The notes: generated by a model not told the origin, from the sequence alone. Numbered from the stretch's first letter, positions 32,650 through 42,216 are shown. The stretch: 64,000 bases of DNA from Bacilli bacterium (GCA_900758495.1 CAAERO010000004.1:13282-77281), one strand, 5' to 3'. Program-made: numbers and translations.

Positions 32650-33018
32650 ATGGATTTATTAAATTTACAAATATTAGGAAACGTTGCTCCAGTAACTGAT
32701 CCAGCTTGTCATGGAATGTTATTCTTAGTAAGAATTATTCGTAGAGGTGTATTTCCTATTTTACAAATTGGTATACCAATTATCTTAATTGTTTTAGGTA
32801 CACTTGATTTAGGAAAAGCTGTTATAGAATCAGATGAGAAAAAAGTTAAAGAAGCACAAGGTAGATTAATCAAACGTTGTATTTATGCAGTAGCTGTTTT
32901 CTTTATTGTTACTTTAGTTAACGTTGTTTTATCAATGGTATCAACTACGGCAGGAGATGCTGTTACAGGTATGGAAGACTGGCGTGCTTGTTGGAATGCT
33001 GCTGGTAGTAGTAATTAG
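32650..33018 (+). CDS. VirB2/TrbC-like small membrane protein, cluster gene 13
   Basis: A 122-residue protein with an N-terminal polar stretch and two hydrophobic helices (about 37-55 and 73-97), separated by a charged cytoplasmic loop (E-S-D-E-K-K-V-K-E-A-Q-G-R-L). Two helices around a short basic loop is the VirB2/TrbC T4SS pilin layout. The same module, with S-D-E-N-x-F-K-K-A-Q-S-R-L, closes the next protein. Two cysteines flank the helices (A-C-H near 20, A-C-W near 114). It has its own promoter. Confidence 0.68.
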   Translation: MDLLNLQILGNVAPVTDPACHGMLFLVRIIRRGVFPILQIGIPIILIVLGTLDLGKAVIESDEKKVKEAQGRLIKRCIYAVAVFFIVTLVNVVLSMVSTTAGDAVTGMEDWRACWNAAGSSN

Positions 33019-33045
33019 TTTTTGGAAAGTAGTAAATATTAGAAA

Positions 33046-33074
33046 TTGCTATTTTCTTTTTTTTTTGATACAAT
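33046..33074 (+). promoter_or_regulatory. candidate internal promoter before the second VirB2-like gene
   Basis: TTGCTA at 33046-33051, 17-base spacer and TACAAT at 33069-33074, in the 107-base gap between the two VirB2-like genes. Confidence 0.45.
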
Positions 33075-33125
33075 AATTATGATTAGTTTGACTTTTATGT
33101 ACAATAATCTTTTGGAGGCGTTTTT

Positions 33126-34298
33126 ATGAAGAAAAAGAAACTTTTAAGTTCAGTGATACTAGCCATAATGATAGGCATTTTTCTTACACCTAGTGGAGTT
33201 GAAGCTGCTAGTTTAGGAACATGTAATTATACAGTGTCTGATCCTTCTAGATTGGGTTTAGCTAAGGTGAAAAAAATGACTTTTTCTGTAACTGTCAATG
33301 ATGATGGAAGTATAACGAAGAAAAATATGTATGTTAATGATAAGAATGTTGGATTAACAACTGGCGCTTTAAAAGGTGATTCATTTTATCTAGAGGGGAC
33401 AATAATAAAGGAACTTAAGAAAAATGGTACTTTCTATAAAGCTTTTAAAAAGTATAATGATTGTCCTGATATGCAAATAATTTACTATGTAAGCAATCAA
33501 CAACTTGGAATTTATACTGAAGGTAATAGAGACTCTGATGGCAATCAATCAATTACGGTTTCTACCACAAAAAAAGGTGGAAATAATACTGGTGGTAACT
33601 CTAATAGTGGGGGTAATAAAGTTTATTGTACTAGAAAACCTCAAAATGTATTAAATAGTGGTCAAAAAGTTACAGTTAGTTTTGAAGAAAAAGGCGGTGT
33701 AAAGAAAGTAAGACTAGTGAGTACTACGAGAAATGATAAAGTCTTTGATTATGATAAAATTGCAACTTTGGATAATGTTAGCTTTAGGGTTGATCAAGCA
33801 TCTGTAAGCAAATTTTGGAGTAAAAAATGTGAAAATACTGAAATGTATTTTGCAGCGATTAATGGCGATAAGAGTAATATAATTATTCAGACAACTAAAC
33901 CTAATGCGATTGATAATGCTTCTTATAATACAAAAGAAGAAAAATATGATAATGGTGGGGTTAACACTTTTGAGGATAAATTTAATTTAGATAATCTTAA
34001 TAAGGAATATAATAGTTGTAGTCAAATTATTGATATGTCAGAAGGAAAGTTTGGTTGGATTTTACAGAAATTACTTAATTATATTAAGATAGCAGGTCCA
34101 ATACTTGTTGTTTTATTAAGCGCGGTTGATTTTATAAAAGCAATGGCTTCTAGTGATGAAAATGTCTTTAAAAAGGCCCAATCAAGATTAATGATTAGAT
34201 TAATAGCAGCTCTTGCTTTATTCTTAGTTCCAACCCTAGTACAATTATTATTAGGATTGGTCAATGGAATAAGTGATCCAACTTGTGGATTAAAATAG
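33126..34298 (+). CDS. secreted domain fused to a C-terminal VirB2/TrbC-like module, cluster gene 14
   Basis: A 390-residue protein: signal peptide (residues 1 to about 28), an exported domain of about 280 residues with a Gly/Asn/Ser-rich linker near 150-160, and two C-terminal helices (about 315-337 and 356-382) around the loop S-S-D-E-N-V-F-K-K-A-Q-S-R-L. The C-terminal module is a paralog of the preceding small protein. A large exported head joined to a pilin-like channel module is unusual and could form an external cap or tip. It lies 17 bases before the VirB6-like gene. Confidence 0.65.
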   Translation: MKKKKLLSSVILAIMIGIFLTPSGVEAASLGTCNYTVSDPSRLGLAKVKKMTFSVTVNDDGSITKKNMYVNDKNVGLTTGALKGDSFYLEGTIIKELKKNGTFYKAFKKYNDCPDMQIIYYVSNQQLGIYTEGNRDSDGNQSITVSTTKKGGNNTGGNSNSGGNKVYCTRKPQNVLNSGQKVTVSFEEKGGVKKVRLVSTTRNDKVFDYDKIATLDNVSFRVDQASVSKFWSKKCENTEMYFAAINGDKSNIIIQTTKPNAIDNASYNTKEEKYDNGGVNTFEDKFNLDNLNKEYNSCSQIIDMSEGKFGWILQKLLNYIKIAGPILVVLLSAVDFIKAMASSDENVFKKAQSRLMIRLIAALALFLVPTLVQLLLGLVNGISDPTCGLK

Positions 34299-34315
34299 AA
34301 AGGAGTGAGGTATGA

Positions 34316-36349
34316 ATGGGGAGTAGTAGTAGTACAAATCCAAATGTTTTTCTAGATGGTGGTAGAATGATTATGTCTCTTCTTGATAGTATAGGAGTAG
34401 CATTATTAGGGGCAATATATAAAATTTTCTATATGGTAGCTAATGCCACTATCATTAAAGGTGAAGTTGTAAAAGTATTTTATTCAAGAATTCAATTAAT
34501 ACTTGGTATAATTATGATATTTAAACTTGCTATGACAATTTTAAATATTATAATTAATCCTGATATTATTAAAGATCAAAAACAAGGTACTGGTAAGGTT
34601 GTTACAAGGATAGTAGTGGCATTATTTATGCTTACACTTGTTATACCAATTAATATTCCTAATGCCAAAGCTAATAGTTTAAATGCATATATTAATGATC
34701 ATGGTATTCTATTTGGCTTTCTTTATAAAACGCAAGACACCATTTTATCTGAAAATATTATAGCAAAACTAGTTCTTGGAGTACCATCAGATTCGAGTAC
34801 TAGTTTAAGTGTTAATAATTTAGATGATGTGGGAAATACTATGGCTTCAACTGTATTGAAAGTTTTTGTTAGAATTAATGTTAAAGACGAAGAAGCACCA
34901 ATTTGTGATAATGAGAATAAAGGTGATCCATGTCCTAATGTTGTTTGTCCTGATGAAGTTAATGCTTCGCATTATGCTGAAGATAATGTTGATCCACAAA
35001 TTATTTTGGACCATATAAATGAAGATTGCGGAAGTGGATCTGATCATAGATACGCATTCGTTTATACTCCTTTTTTAGGGGCGGTCTTTATGATAATTAT
35101 GGCTTTAATAATAGCAGGATTTACAGTAGATATAGTAGTTCGTGCAATAAAACTTGCAGTTTTAAGACTGATAGCACCTGTTCCAATTATCAGCTATATT
35201 AATCCACCTAAGCAAGGTGGAGGAGCTTTCGATAATTGGACTAAATCTTTAATTTCTACTTATGTTGATTTATTTGTAAGATTAGCAATTGTATATTTTG
35301 GTCTATTCTTAATAAGATCACTTCTTGATACAGGACTAGATGTCTTTGGAGGTGATGTTGCTAGTAATGCTCCAGTTTTCTATGTTGGAATGGCTTTTAT
35401 CTTTATTATTTTAGGTATTCTTGTCTTTATGAAACAAGCACCACAATTTATAAAAGATGTATTAGGTATCAAAGGAAAACCAATGGGAAATGTTGGACTT
35501 TCAAGTTTATTAGGTGGAACTGCTATGGCTATTGGTGGCGGTGGTCTAGCTGGCTTTGGTTTAGGTGCTATGCAGGGATTTGATGCTGCTAATAAGGCAA
35601 CAGCTGAAGGTAAAGCTTTTTCGCCATTCCAATCTTGGGCACAAAACCGTGATCAAATGGCTAAGATTAGAACTGGGGATAAAGATGCTCGTGGTGGAAT
35701 ACTTGGGGGTATGATGGATCGCTCACTATATAACGCAAGAGAAAGACAACTTAATATAAAGGGATTAAGTTATGAAAATGCTGAGTTGGCTAAAAATGCG
35801 CATTATGCTCAACAGGATAGAATTCATAATGCACAACTTAAGAGGGATTTTGCTTATGAAAGATTAAAACAAGCAGGAATTACAGAAGCTCCTTCAGTTA
35901 ATTATGCCCAAGCCAGTGAGGCACTAAATAATTATGTTTCATCTGCTCGAAGCCAGGGATTAAGTCAAAGTGCAATTGAAGCTTCAGATGCTTATAAACA
36001 ACTTAGTAGAAATGTTAATAATGCAAGACTTTGGGATGATTTTGAAGCAGCTGATAATATTTTAAGTCAAGAACAAACACTTGGTGGAAAAATCGAAAAG
36101 AATTACAAAAATATTTCTCAAGCTAGAAGTACTGCTGGCGTTGATCCGAGAATGATTGATGAATATGGTGGTTCAGGTATTGGTGGAGCTCGTCGTGGAA
36201 CATACAGAGCAGGTGGTAAAAGAACACGATATGATCCATATGCCCAAGGTGATCCTTCTAATCTTGATGATATTGAATGGAGAGGTCCTTCTATAGGTGG
36301 AAGTCCAGGTGGAGGTCATGGACCAGGTGGAGGCGGCCCTAGACCGTAA
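34316..36349 (+). CDS. VirB6/TrbL-like polytopic channel protein, cluster gene 15
   Basis: A 677-residue protein with about six hydrophobic helices between residues 20 and 385, interrupted by a 120-residue exported loop with several Cys. The segment D-I-V-V-R-A-I-K-L-A-V-L-R-L-I-A-P-V-P, followed by a soluble stretch and a further helix pair, matches the TrbL/VirB6-type proteins of Gram-positive T4SS. After about residue 390 comes a long cytoplasmic tail rich in Gly, Ala, Asn and Arg that ends GGSPGGGHGPGGGGP. It is followed by PrgI-, TraC-N- and VirB4-type genes in the usual T4SS order. Confidence 0.78.
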   Translation: MGSSSSTNPNVFLDGGRMIMSLLDSIGVALLGAIYKIFYMVANATIIKGEVVKVFYSRIQLILGIIMIFKLAMTILNIIINPDIIKDQKQGTGKVVTRIVVALFMLTLVIPINIPNAKANSLNAYINDHGILFGFLYKTQDTILSENIIAKLVLGVPSDSSTSLSVNNLDDVGNTMASTVLKVFVRINVKDEEAPICDNENKGDPCPNVVCPDEVNASHYAEDNVDPQIILDHINEDCGSGSDHRYAFVYTPFLGAVFMIIMALIIAGFTVDIVVRAIKLAVLRLIAPVPIISYINPPKQGGGAFDNWTKSLISTYVDLFVRLAIVYFGLFLIRSLLDTGLDVFGGDVASNAPVFYVGMAFIFIILGILVFMKQAPQFIKDVLGIKGKPMGNVGLSSLLGGTAMAIGGGGLAGFGLGAMQGFDAANKATAEGKAFSPFQSWAQNRDQMAKIRTGDKDARGGILGGMMDRSLYNARERQLNIKGLSYENAELAKNAHYAQQDRIHNAQLKRDFAYERLKQAGITEAPSVNYAQASEALNNYVSSARSQGLSQSAIEASDAYKQLSRNVNNARLWDDFEAADNILSQEQTLGGKIEKNYKNISQARSTAGVDPRMIDEYGGSGIGGARRGTYRAGGKRTRYDPYAQGDPSNLDDIEWRGPSIGGSPGGGHGPGGGGPRP

Positions 36350-36373
36350 TGTATAAAGGAGTGTGACTAGTTA

Positions 36374-36685
36374 ATGAATTATTTAATACCAGCTAACACT
36401 AAAAAAGGAGAATTGATTTTAGGAATATTTAGAGGTAGCGATTTGATATTATTTGGAGTTGGTATACTACTAACATTAATCTTGTTAGTTAGTATGCCAA
36501 TGAATGATACTATGGAGGTCGTTCTTGTTATACTTCCAGCAGCTATTTGTACCTTCCTAATTATTCCTGTTCCTAATTATCATAATATGTTGACAATAAT
36601 CTTAGAGTGTTATGCTTTTGTAACTAATAAACAAAAATATGTATGGAAGGGTTGGTGTGCTACTGATGGCAAAGAAAATAGGTAG
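36374..36685 (+). CDS. PrgI/VirB3-like membrane protein, cluster gene 16
   Basis: A 103-residue protein with two close hydrophobic helices (about 24-43 and 49-66), an opening IPANTKKGE and a later P-V-P-N-Y-H-N, both usual in the PrgI family. Gram-positive T4SS encode a PrgI/VirB3-type protein directly before VirB4. The gene overlaps the next by 20 bases. Expected to lie in the membrane beside the VirB4 ATPase. Confidence 0.82.
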   Translation: MNYLIPANTKKGELILGIFRGSDLILFGVGILLTLILLVSMPMNDTMEVVLVILPAAICTFLIIPVPNYHNMLTIILECYAFVTNKQKYVWKGWCATDGKENR

Positions 36686-37214
36686 CTCTTATACTGAGGA
36701 TTGGGTACCAGTTGAATCTATTCAAAATGGTATGATTGTCTGCAGTGATAAAAATAAAGTAACTGGAGTTAAAATTGCTCCGAGAAATATCTTTATCTTG
36801 GATGCGCAAGCACAAGATAACGTTTTAATCAGTTTGAAAAACTTTTATAATATGATTGATTTTGAATTTTGGCTAGTAGTAGCAGATCGACCTGTTGATA
36901 TATCAGTATATATGTCTCAGTTACAACTTTTATATAATGATACACCATCTCCTGCTATTCGTAAGATAATAATGCAGGATATAGAAAAAGGTAATACCTT
37001 TATGAATAATAGTATTGTTGATACAGAGTATTACATATTGTTTAAAGATAAGAATCCTGATAATCTTCAAAAGAGAATTCGTCTTTTAATTAATGGTCTT
37101 GCTAGTTGTGGACTTAATGCTTCTCAAGTTAGTAATGATGATTTAAGATTAATTCTTGATAACTTCTTAAATGGAGGTAAAACAACAGAATTTGGGACGG
37201 TGATGCCATTATGA
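36666..37214 (+). CDS. TraC N-terminal-domain-like protein, cluster gene 17
   Basis: A 182-residue soluble protein starting MAKKIGSSYTEDWVPVESIQ, followed by V-K-I-A-P-R-N-I-F-I-L-D and L-I-S-L-K-N-F-Y-N-M-I-D-F. This resembles the N-terminal domain that in many Gram-positive and CPR T4SS sits on a TraC/VirB4 ATPase. Here it is a separate protein, joined to VirB4 by an ATGA overlap. The VirB4 that follows has its own complete N-terminus, so this is not simply a broken gene. ATG 36666 is preferred because of the overlap with PrgI; an in-frame ATG at 36639 is also possible. Confidence 0.65.
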   Translation: MAKKIGSSYTEDWVPVESIQNGMIVCSDKNKVTGVKIAPRNIFILDAQAQDNVLISLKNFYNMIDFEFWLVVADRPVDISVYMSQLQLLYNDTPSPAIRKIIMQDIEKGNTFMNNSIVDTEYYILFKDKNPDNLQKRIRLLINGLASCGLNASQVSNDDLRLILDNFLNGGKTTEFGTVMPL

Positions 37215-39001
37215 GTATAAGTTTGAAAAGTCAAATAGCCCCTAAGGGGTTACACTTTAATCCAAGTGATTTCTTTATAAGTGATAAGTATGCTACTATT
37301 TTAACAGTAGTGTCTTATCCTAAATATATAGCACCTGGTTATTTATCAACTTTGACATCTATGAGTGGAATTAAAATTGTTATTAAACATCTTCCAGTTC
37401 CTTTTAGTATGATGTCTAAGATGATTAATAGACAAGTAGCTGATTTACGTGAAAAGTATCGTCAAGAAAAAGATCAAACTGCTAAAGAAAAAATAAGACA
37501 GGATGCAGAGAGCTTAGAGTATTTCGTTTCTATGCTTGCTTCTAGTCAATCTAAGATTTTTGATTTCCAAATGCATATTATGATTACAGCTGATACGAAA
37601 GAAGAACTTGAACTTAAGAAAGTTAATGTTAAAAACTATTTAGATGCGATGGAGTTACGTGCTATTTCTCTTCGTTTTGAACAGGAGAAAGTACTTAAAA
37701 GTATTATTCCAATTTTTCCATCTCAAGATGTTGAACAAAGAATTGGTACACCAATTCCTTCTCCAACAATAGCTGCTATGTATCCTTTTATTTTTGATAG
37801 TATTAAAGATCCAGGATTATCAGTTTTATTAGGTGTAGATTTTTCTGGTGGTGTAATTTTATTTAACCAATTCTTATATCAAATTAGAAAAGAAAATAAT
37901 AGAAATAATGCTAATATGATAATACTTGGTACTTCTGGAAGTGGTAAGAGTACTGCTGCTAAGTTAGTACTTAGAAGCCATATTAGAAATGGTTGTCAGA
38001 TAGTAGCGATTGACCCTGAAAATGAACTTGAAGAAATTACAAGAACTTTTGGGGGAGATACAGTTGATATTGGTAAAGGTGGTCAGTTTGGATTAATTAA
38101 TCCCCTTGAAGTTATTATTGATGCTGATGAGGAGGAAATTAAACAAGGACTTGGTTATACTGTTTTAACAAGAACTTTACAATCTTTAAAAGCTTTTATG
38201 AGATATTATGATCCATCAATTACTGAAGATGTACTTACTATGTTTAGTGAAGTGGTTCAAGATACTTATAAACGATTTGGTATTGATTTTGATACAGATT
38301 TTTCTCACTTTACTAGTAATGATTATCCGACATTTACAGATGTTTATGCTACTATTAAAGGACGTATTTTATCAATGCCTGAACAAACTCATGAGAAAGA
38401 TATTTTACAAAGATTACAATTAAAAGTTAAACCATTAGTTACAGAACTTAAATTCTACTTTGATGGAAAAACAACTATTCGTAAAGATAGTGACTTTATG
38501 GTATTTAATATTAAAGAATTAATGAACTCAGAAGGAAATACTAAGAACGCATTGTTCTTCAATATATTACGTTTTGCTTGGGGATTATGTCTTGATACTA
38601 GTGTAAATACTATATTGATGGTTGATGAAGCTCACGTATTATTAGGTGCTAATAATGAACTAGGAGCTGATTTCTTAGCGCAAGTACAGCGTCGTGCTAG
38701 AAAATATAATACTGGTACAATAATTATTACTCAACAACCAAGTGATTTTTCAGATCCTGCAGTTATTACACAAGGTAAAGCTATTTTTGATAACTCATCA
38801 TATTATCTTGTTATGGGATTAAAAAAACAAGCTGTTGATGATTTATCACTATTAATTGATTTAAATGACAATGAACGAGATAGTATTAAAAGATACTCGC
38901 AAGGTGAAGCTTTGTTTGTCTGTGGAAATAGACGTATGAGAATAAATGTTGTTGTTACTAAAGAAGAATTAGAATCATTTGGTGATGGTGGCGGATTTTA
39001 G
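37211..39001 (+). CDS. virB4: VirB4-family T4SS ATPase, cluster gene 18
   Basis: Energising ATPase of type IV secretion. The N-terminal domain opens IAPKGLHFNPSDFFISD and Y-A-T-I-L-T-V-V-S-Y-P, a usual VirB4 start. The motor domain has Walker A GTSGSGKSTAAK near residue 241, Walker B I-L-M-V-D-E-A-H near 468, and I-I-I-T-Q-Q-P-S-D-F as the motif after Walker B. Length 596 is normal. The start overlaps the TraC-N-like gene (ATGA). VirB4 proteins work with VirD4 and VirB6; both are encoded nearby. Confidence 0.95.
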   Translation: MSISLKSQIAPKGLHFNPSDFFISDKYATILTVVSYPKYIAPGYLSTLTSMSGIKIVIKHLPVPFSMMSKMINRQVADLREKYRQEKDQTAKEKIRQDAESLEYFVSMLASSQSKIFDFQMHIMITADTKEELELKKVNVKNYLDAMELRAISLRFEQEKVLKSIIPIFPSQDVEQRIGTPIPSPTIAAMYPFIFDSIKDPGLSVLLGVDFSGGVILFNQFLYQIRKENNRNNANMIILGTSGSGKSTAAKLVLRSHIRNGCQIVAIDPENELEEITRTFGGDTVDIGKGGQFGLINPLEVIIDADEEEIKQGLGYTVLTRTLQSLKAFMRYYDPSITEDVLTMFSEVVQDTYKRFGIDFDTDFSHFTSNDYPTFTDVYATIKGRILSMPEQTHEKDILQRLQLKVKPLVTELKFYFDGKTTIRKDSDFMVFNIKELMNSEGNTKNALFFNILRFAWGLCLDTSVNTILMVDEAHVLLGANNELGADFLAQVQRRARKYNTGTIIITQQPSDFSDPAVITQGKAIFDNSSYYLVMGLKKQAVDDLSLLIDLNDNERDSIKRYSQGEALFVCGNRRMRINVVVTKEELESFGDGGGF

Positions 39002-39025
39002 ATGTAGTTAGGTGGTGAAGAAGAG

Positions 39026-41386
39026 ATGAACCAAAATAATAATGGACAAAATAATTTAGGAAATAATAGAAATGTTCAAAATCCTAAGCAAGGTGTTCCA
39101 GGTGGTAGTCAGAATGGTTCATCTTTTCTTAATGATACACATTCTACTGGTACTTTTCAAAGAAGAGAACCAAGTGGTGGAGGTAGAGCTCCTGCTCACT
39201 CATCATCTTCTTTTCAAGATAGTTTAAATAGAAAACCTAATTCATCCTTTAAAGATGATCTTAAAAATAAAGCTATTGATAAAGCTGCTAATTATATTCC
39301 TGGCGTAGGTCAAGCTAAGAAACTAGCAGATTTAAGTAACAAAGCTAATAATGCCTTAAATAATATTAGAGCTAATAAAGGACCCCAATTACCACCAGGT
39401 AGCACTACTAATAATAATCGTAATACTGGTGGTATTCCAAAGGCTGACAATGGTTTTAATCGACCTCCTTTGTTACCACGTAGAAAGAGTCTTTTAGATA
39501 GAAACGAATCTGATGATAATGATGATGAAAATGAAGAAGCATCAGGTGGGTTATCTAGTTTAACAGGTGGAAGAAAGAAAAATAGTAATGGTGGAGTCTT
39601 TTCTTTTTTATCAAAAGGTTTCCTAAAAATGTCGCCAATGTTAAAAATTGTTCTAATAGTTATTGCTGCAATGTTCTTTTTTCTCTTGCTATTTGCTATT
39701 ATAATTTCTCCATTAATTTCAGTAGGTAGTATTTCTCCTATAGGTATAGCTGATGGTAATAAAGATTATAAGACTAGCGAAGCTGAAGAAAAATTTCAAG
39801 AGCGAGTAAAAGAAGTCCAATCTGAATATTCTAGCGATGGTAAGAGTTTTGAAGCTAAATATATTGGAGCAGTTTATGCTATTCTTTCAACTTATGGAAA
39901 AGGTTATTCTTATAAAAAAATGACAAAATCTAAAATTGAAGAAATAGCAAATTTAATGTTTGATGAGAATAATTCATTTAGTGAAGACACATTTAAGAAT
40001 AATTTGATTAATAATTATTTTCCAAGTAAGATTCCTGGTAAAACAGAACAAGTGTATAAACAATACGTTGATGATATGTTTGAATTATTGAAATACTACG
40101 ATGATGAAACTAAAAAGAATAATAATAACACTGCTAATGGTGTAACAGGTGCGGTGTGTACTTATAATTTTCCAGGTATTAATGCAGAACAATATGGTAC
40201 AGGAATAAAGAATCGTTCTATTAATGCTACTAATATTATGGTTAGACTTATGTCTGCTGGTGGTATTTGTGATGGAACTTATGGTGTACCGATTGAAGGG
40301 GAAGAACTTGTTCCACTTGAAAAGTATGCTCTTGGTGTTGCTTATGCTGAAATTGGTGAATCATCACCAGAACAGGCTTTTAAAACACAAGTAATTGCTG
40401 CTAGAAGTTTTGCTCTTGCTGTTCCAGATGCTTCTGGTAATACAGGTGGAAGAAAACTTTATGAAGAAAATGGTCAATGGATTTTACAAATATCTAACTG
40501 TGTTACTGATCAGGTTTATTGTGATCCGGATAGAGGTTGTAGTGTTAATGGTTCTAGTAGTAATCAAAATCTTGTAATGCATAGTGGTACAGATACTGCT
40601 TCTACTAAACACTTTGATCCTTTACCTGCTGATGCCCCCCAAAGACAATGGGCTGCTGAAGTAGCTGGTAAAGTTGCTTTAGATAGTTCTGGTAATCTTT
40701 ATCAAACTAACTTTTTAAATACTGACCAGAATGCTTGGATTAGTATGGCTAAGCAGGGAATGGACTATACAGAAATAATTATGAAGCATTATCCAGGTGT
40801 AGCTTCTATCAGTGAAAGTAATTGTGTTGATTCTTCTAGTAGTGCAGCTAGTGGTAATTATGTTGCTTGGAAACAGACAGACTCTCAGTGGAGTAGTATA
40901 GTACTAGGTGGTGGAACTGACCAAGATCGTTCTATTGGTAAGATTGGTTGTCTTGCTACTAGTATTTCTATGTTAATTGCTAAGAGTGGAGCAGTTGATA
41001 GTATTACTAACAGTGATTTAAAAGCAAACTTTAATCCTGGTACTTTTGTAGAAGCTATGAATAAAGTTGGTGGCTTTGATTCAGGTGGAAATTTACAATG
41101 GTATAAAGTTTCATCTGTAGCTCCTTCATTTAGCTATTCTGGTACTACTAGTTTATCTGGTCTTACTAAAACTGAAAAGTTAAAGACTATTAAAGAAAAA
41201 GCATCTCAAGCTAATACTTACTGTGTATTAGAAGTTAAAGGTGGTCAAGGTCAACACTGGGTTGCAGTTGATAGTGTTAGTAATGATGGTGTTAAAATGA
41301 TGGATCCAGGAAGTAAAGCCACTGATTTATGGAAGCAATATGATTGGAATAGAACATCTAGAATTGATTGTTTTAAGAAAAGTTAG
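39026..41386 (+). CDS. VirB1-like cell-wall protein with SpoIID-like and C39-like domains, cluster gene 19
   Basis: A 786-residue protein. The first 200 residues are a cytoplasmic, Asn/Gly/Ser-rich, disordered tail, followed by one helix (about 206-230). Outside, an unassigned domain (about 255-370) leads to a SpoIID/LytB-like segment (E-K-Y-A-L-G-V-A-Y-A-E and F-K-T-Q-V-I-A-A-R-S-F-A) near 430-465. The last part (about 612-780) is a C39-like papain-fold domain with Cys near 641 (IGCLATSISML), His near 744 (QHWVAVDS) and Asp near 759 (MMDPGS). It probably opens or remodels peptidoglycan for the T4SS, the place taken by lysozyme/CHAP or NlpC proteins in plasmid systems. Confidence 0.8.
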   Translation: MNQNNNGQNNLGNNRNVQNPKQGVPGGSQNGSSFLNDTHSTGTFQRREPSGGGRAPAHSSSSFQDSLNRKPNSSFKDDLKNKAIDKAANYIPGVGQAKKLADLSNKANNALNNIRANKGPQLPPGSTTNNNRNTGGIPKADNGFNRPPLLPRRKSLLDRNESDDNDDENEEASGGLSSLTGGRKKNSNGGVFSFLSKGFLKMSPMLKIVLIVIAAMFFFLLLFAIIISPLISVGSISPIGIADGNKDYKTSEAEEKFQERVKEVQSEYSSDGKSFEAKYIGAVYAILSTYGKGYSYKKMTKSKIEEIANLMFDENNSFSEDTFKNNLINNYFPSKIPGKTEQVYKQYVDDMFELLKYYDDETKKNNNNTANGVTGAVCTYNFPGINAEQYGTGIKNRSINATNIMVRLMSAGGICDGTYGVPIEGEELVPLEKYALGVAYAEIGESSPEQAFKTQVIAARSFALAVPDASGNTGGRKLYEENGQWILQISNCVTDQVYCDPDRGCSVNGSSSNQNLVMHSGTDTASTKHFDPLPADAPQRQWAAEVAGKVALDSSGNLYQTNFLNTDQNAWISMAKQGMDYTEIIMKHYPGVASISESNCVDSSSSAASGNYVAWKQTDSQWSSIVLGGGTDQDRSIGKIGCLATSISMLIAKSGAVDSITNSDLKANFNPGTFVEAMNKVGGFDSGGNLQWYKVSSVAPSFSYSGTTSLSGLTKTEKLKTIKEKASQANTYCVLEVKGGQGQHWVAVDSVSNDGVKMMDPGSKATDLWKQYDWNRTSRIDCFKKS

Positions 41387-41402
41387 GAGGGAGATGTAAT
41401 AT

Positions 41403-42191
41403 ATGAAAGAAAAGAAATTTAGATATTATGTTATATTTTTCCTTCTAATTGTTTATTTGATTTTGATGTTTATCTTTTTTCTATATCCTAGCTATAAAGA
41501 TAAACATAATAAAACTTCACTGATTGTCAATAAGTCAGCTAAGTGGTATTATGAAGATGGTAAATGGAAAGATATGACAAAAACTAACCAGTATAACTGG
41601 CAAGAGTTTGATATTTATCAAGATGGGAGCTTTTTAGGTAATCATTATCTTTTATATAATGATAGATGGTATATTTTTGATAAAGATAGAAATCCAATTA
41701 AACAAGAAGGTGTTGATATCTTTGCTATTAAAACTAATCAAAAATACAGTTATGGTGATTATCTTTTAGAAGATGTATCAGAAGAAGATGAAAAATATAT
41801 AAGAAAAGTCTTAGAGGATAATAATATTAATGCTTTATCATTTACTAGTGAAAATGTTATTAATTTTGATTTAGATAGTGATGGTAAACTTGAAAAAATA
41901 ATTATTGTTTCTAATGCTTTTACGACAGAGTATGCTAAAGATTTATTTAATTTTATTTTTGTAGTAAAAGATGATAAAATAAGTATAATAAAGAAGGAAA
42001 TAAATACTTATGATAAGTTATATAGTATGTGTAAAGATTATGTTGCTTATTTAGTAGATTTAACAGGAAAAGGTAAATATTCTATAATAACTGGTTGTGG
42101 TTATTATAGTAATAGAAAAGATTGTATTGAAATGTATCAATTAAAAAAAGGAGATTATATTAAAGTTAAATCATGTAATAAAACAGATTGA
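41403..42191 (+). CDS. anchored exported protein with a calcium-type loop, cluster gene 20
   Basis: A 262-residue protein with one N-terminal helix (about 8-29) and an exported domain I do not recognise. A D-L-D-S-D-G-K-L-E loop near residue 159 has the D-x-D-x-D-G-x-x-E pattern of calcium-binding repeats, in a context (VINFDLDSDGKLEKIII) like FG-GAP/VCBS-type proteins. Four Cys occur near the C-terminus (about 200-260). Position between the cell-wall protein and VirD4 suggests a structural or substrate role. Confidence 0.6.
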   Translation: MKEKKFRYYVIFFLLIVYLILMFIFFLYPSYKDKHNKTSLIVNKSAKWYYEDGKWKDMTKTNQYNWQEFDIYQDGSFLGNHYLLYNDRWYIFDKDRNPIKQEGVDIFAIKTNQKYSYGDYLLEDVSEEDEKYIRKVLEDNNINALSFTSENVINFDLDSDGKLEKIIIVSNAFTTEYAKDLFNFIFVVKDDKISIIKKEINTYDKLYSMCKDYVAYLVDLTGKGKYSIITGCGYYSNRKDCIEMYQLKKGDYIKVKSCNKTD

Positions 42192-42216
42192 ATAATTTAA
42201 TCTTTTAATATATAAT
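42188..42216 (+). promoter_or_regulatory. candidate internal promoter before virD4
   Basis: TTGAAT at 42188-42193, 17-base spacer and perfect TATAAT at 42211-42216, in the 53-base gap upstream of virD4. Confidence 0.55.

Noticed and set aside
36639..39001. virB4 as a frameshifted pseudogene
   Set aside because: The downstream protein has a complete VirB4 N-terminus and the two genes overlap by a clean ATGA; the upstream protein fits a separate TraC-N-like domain.
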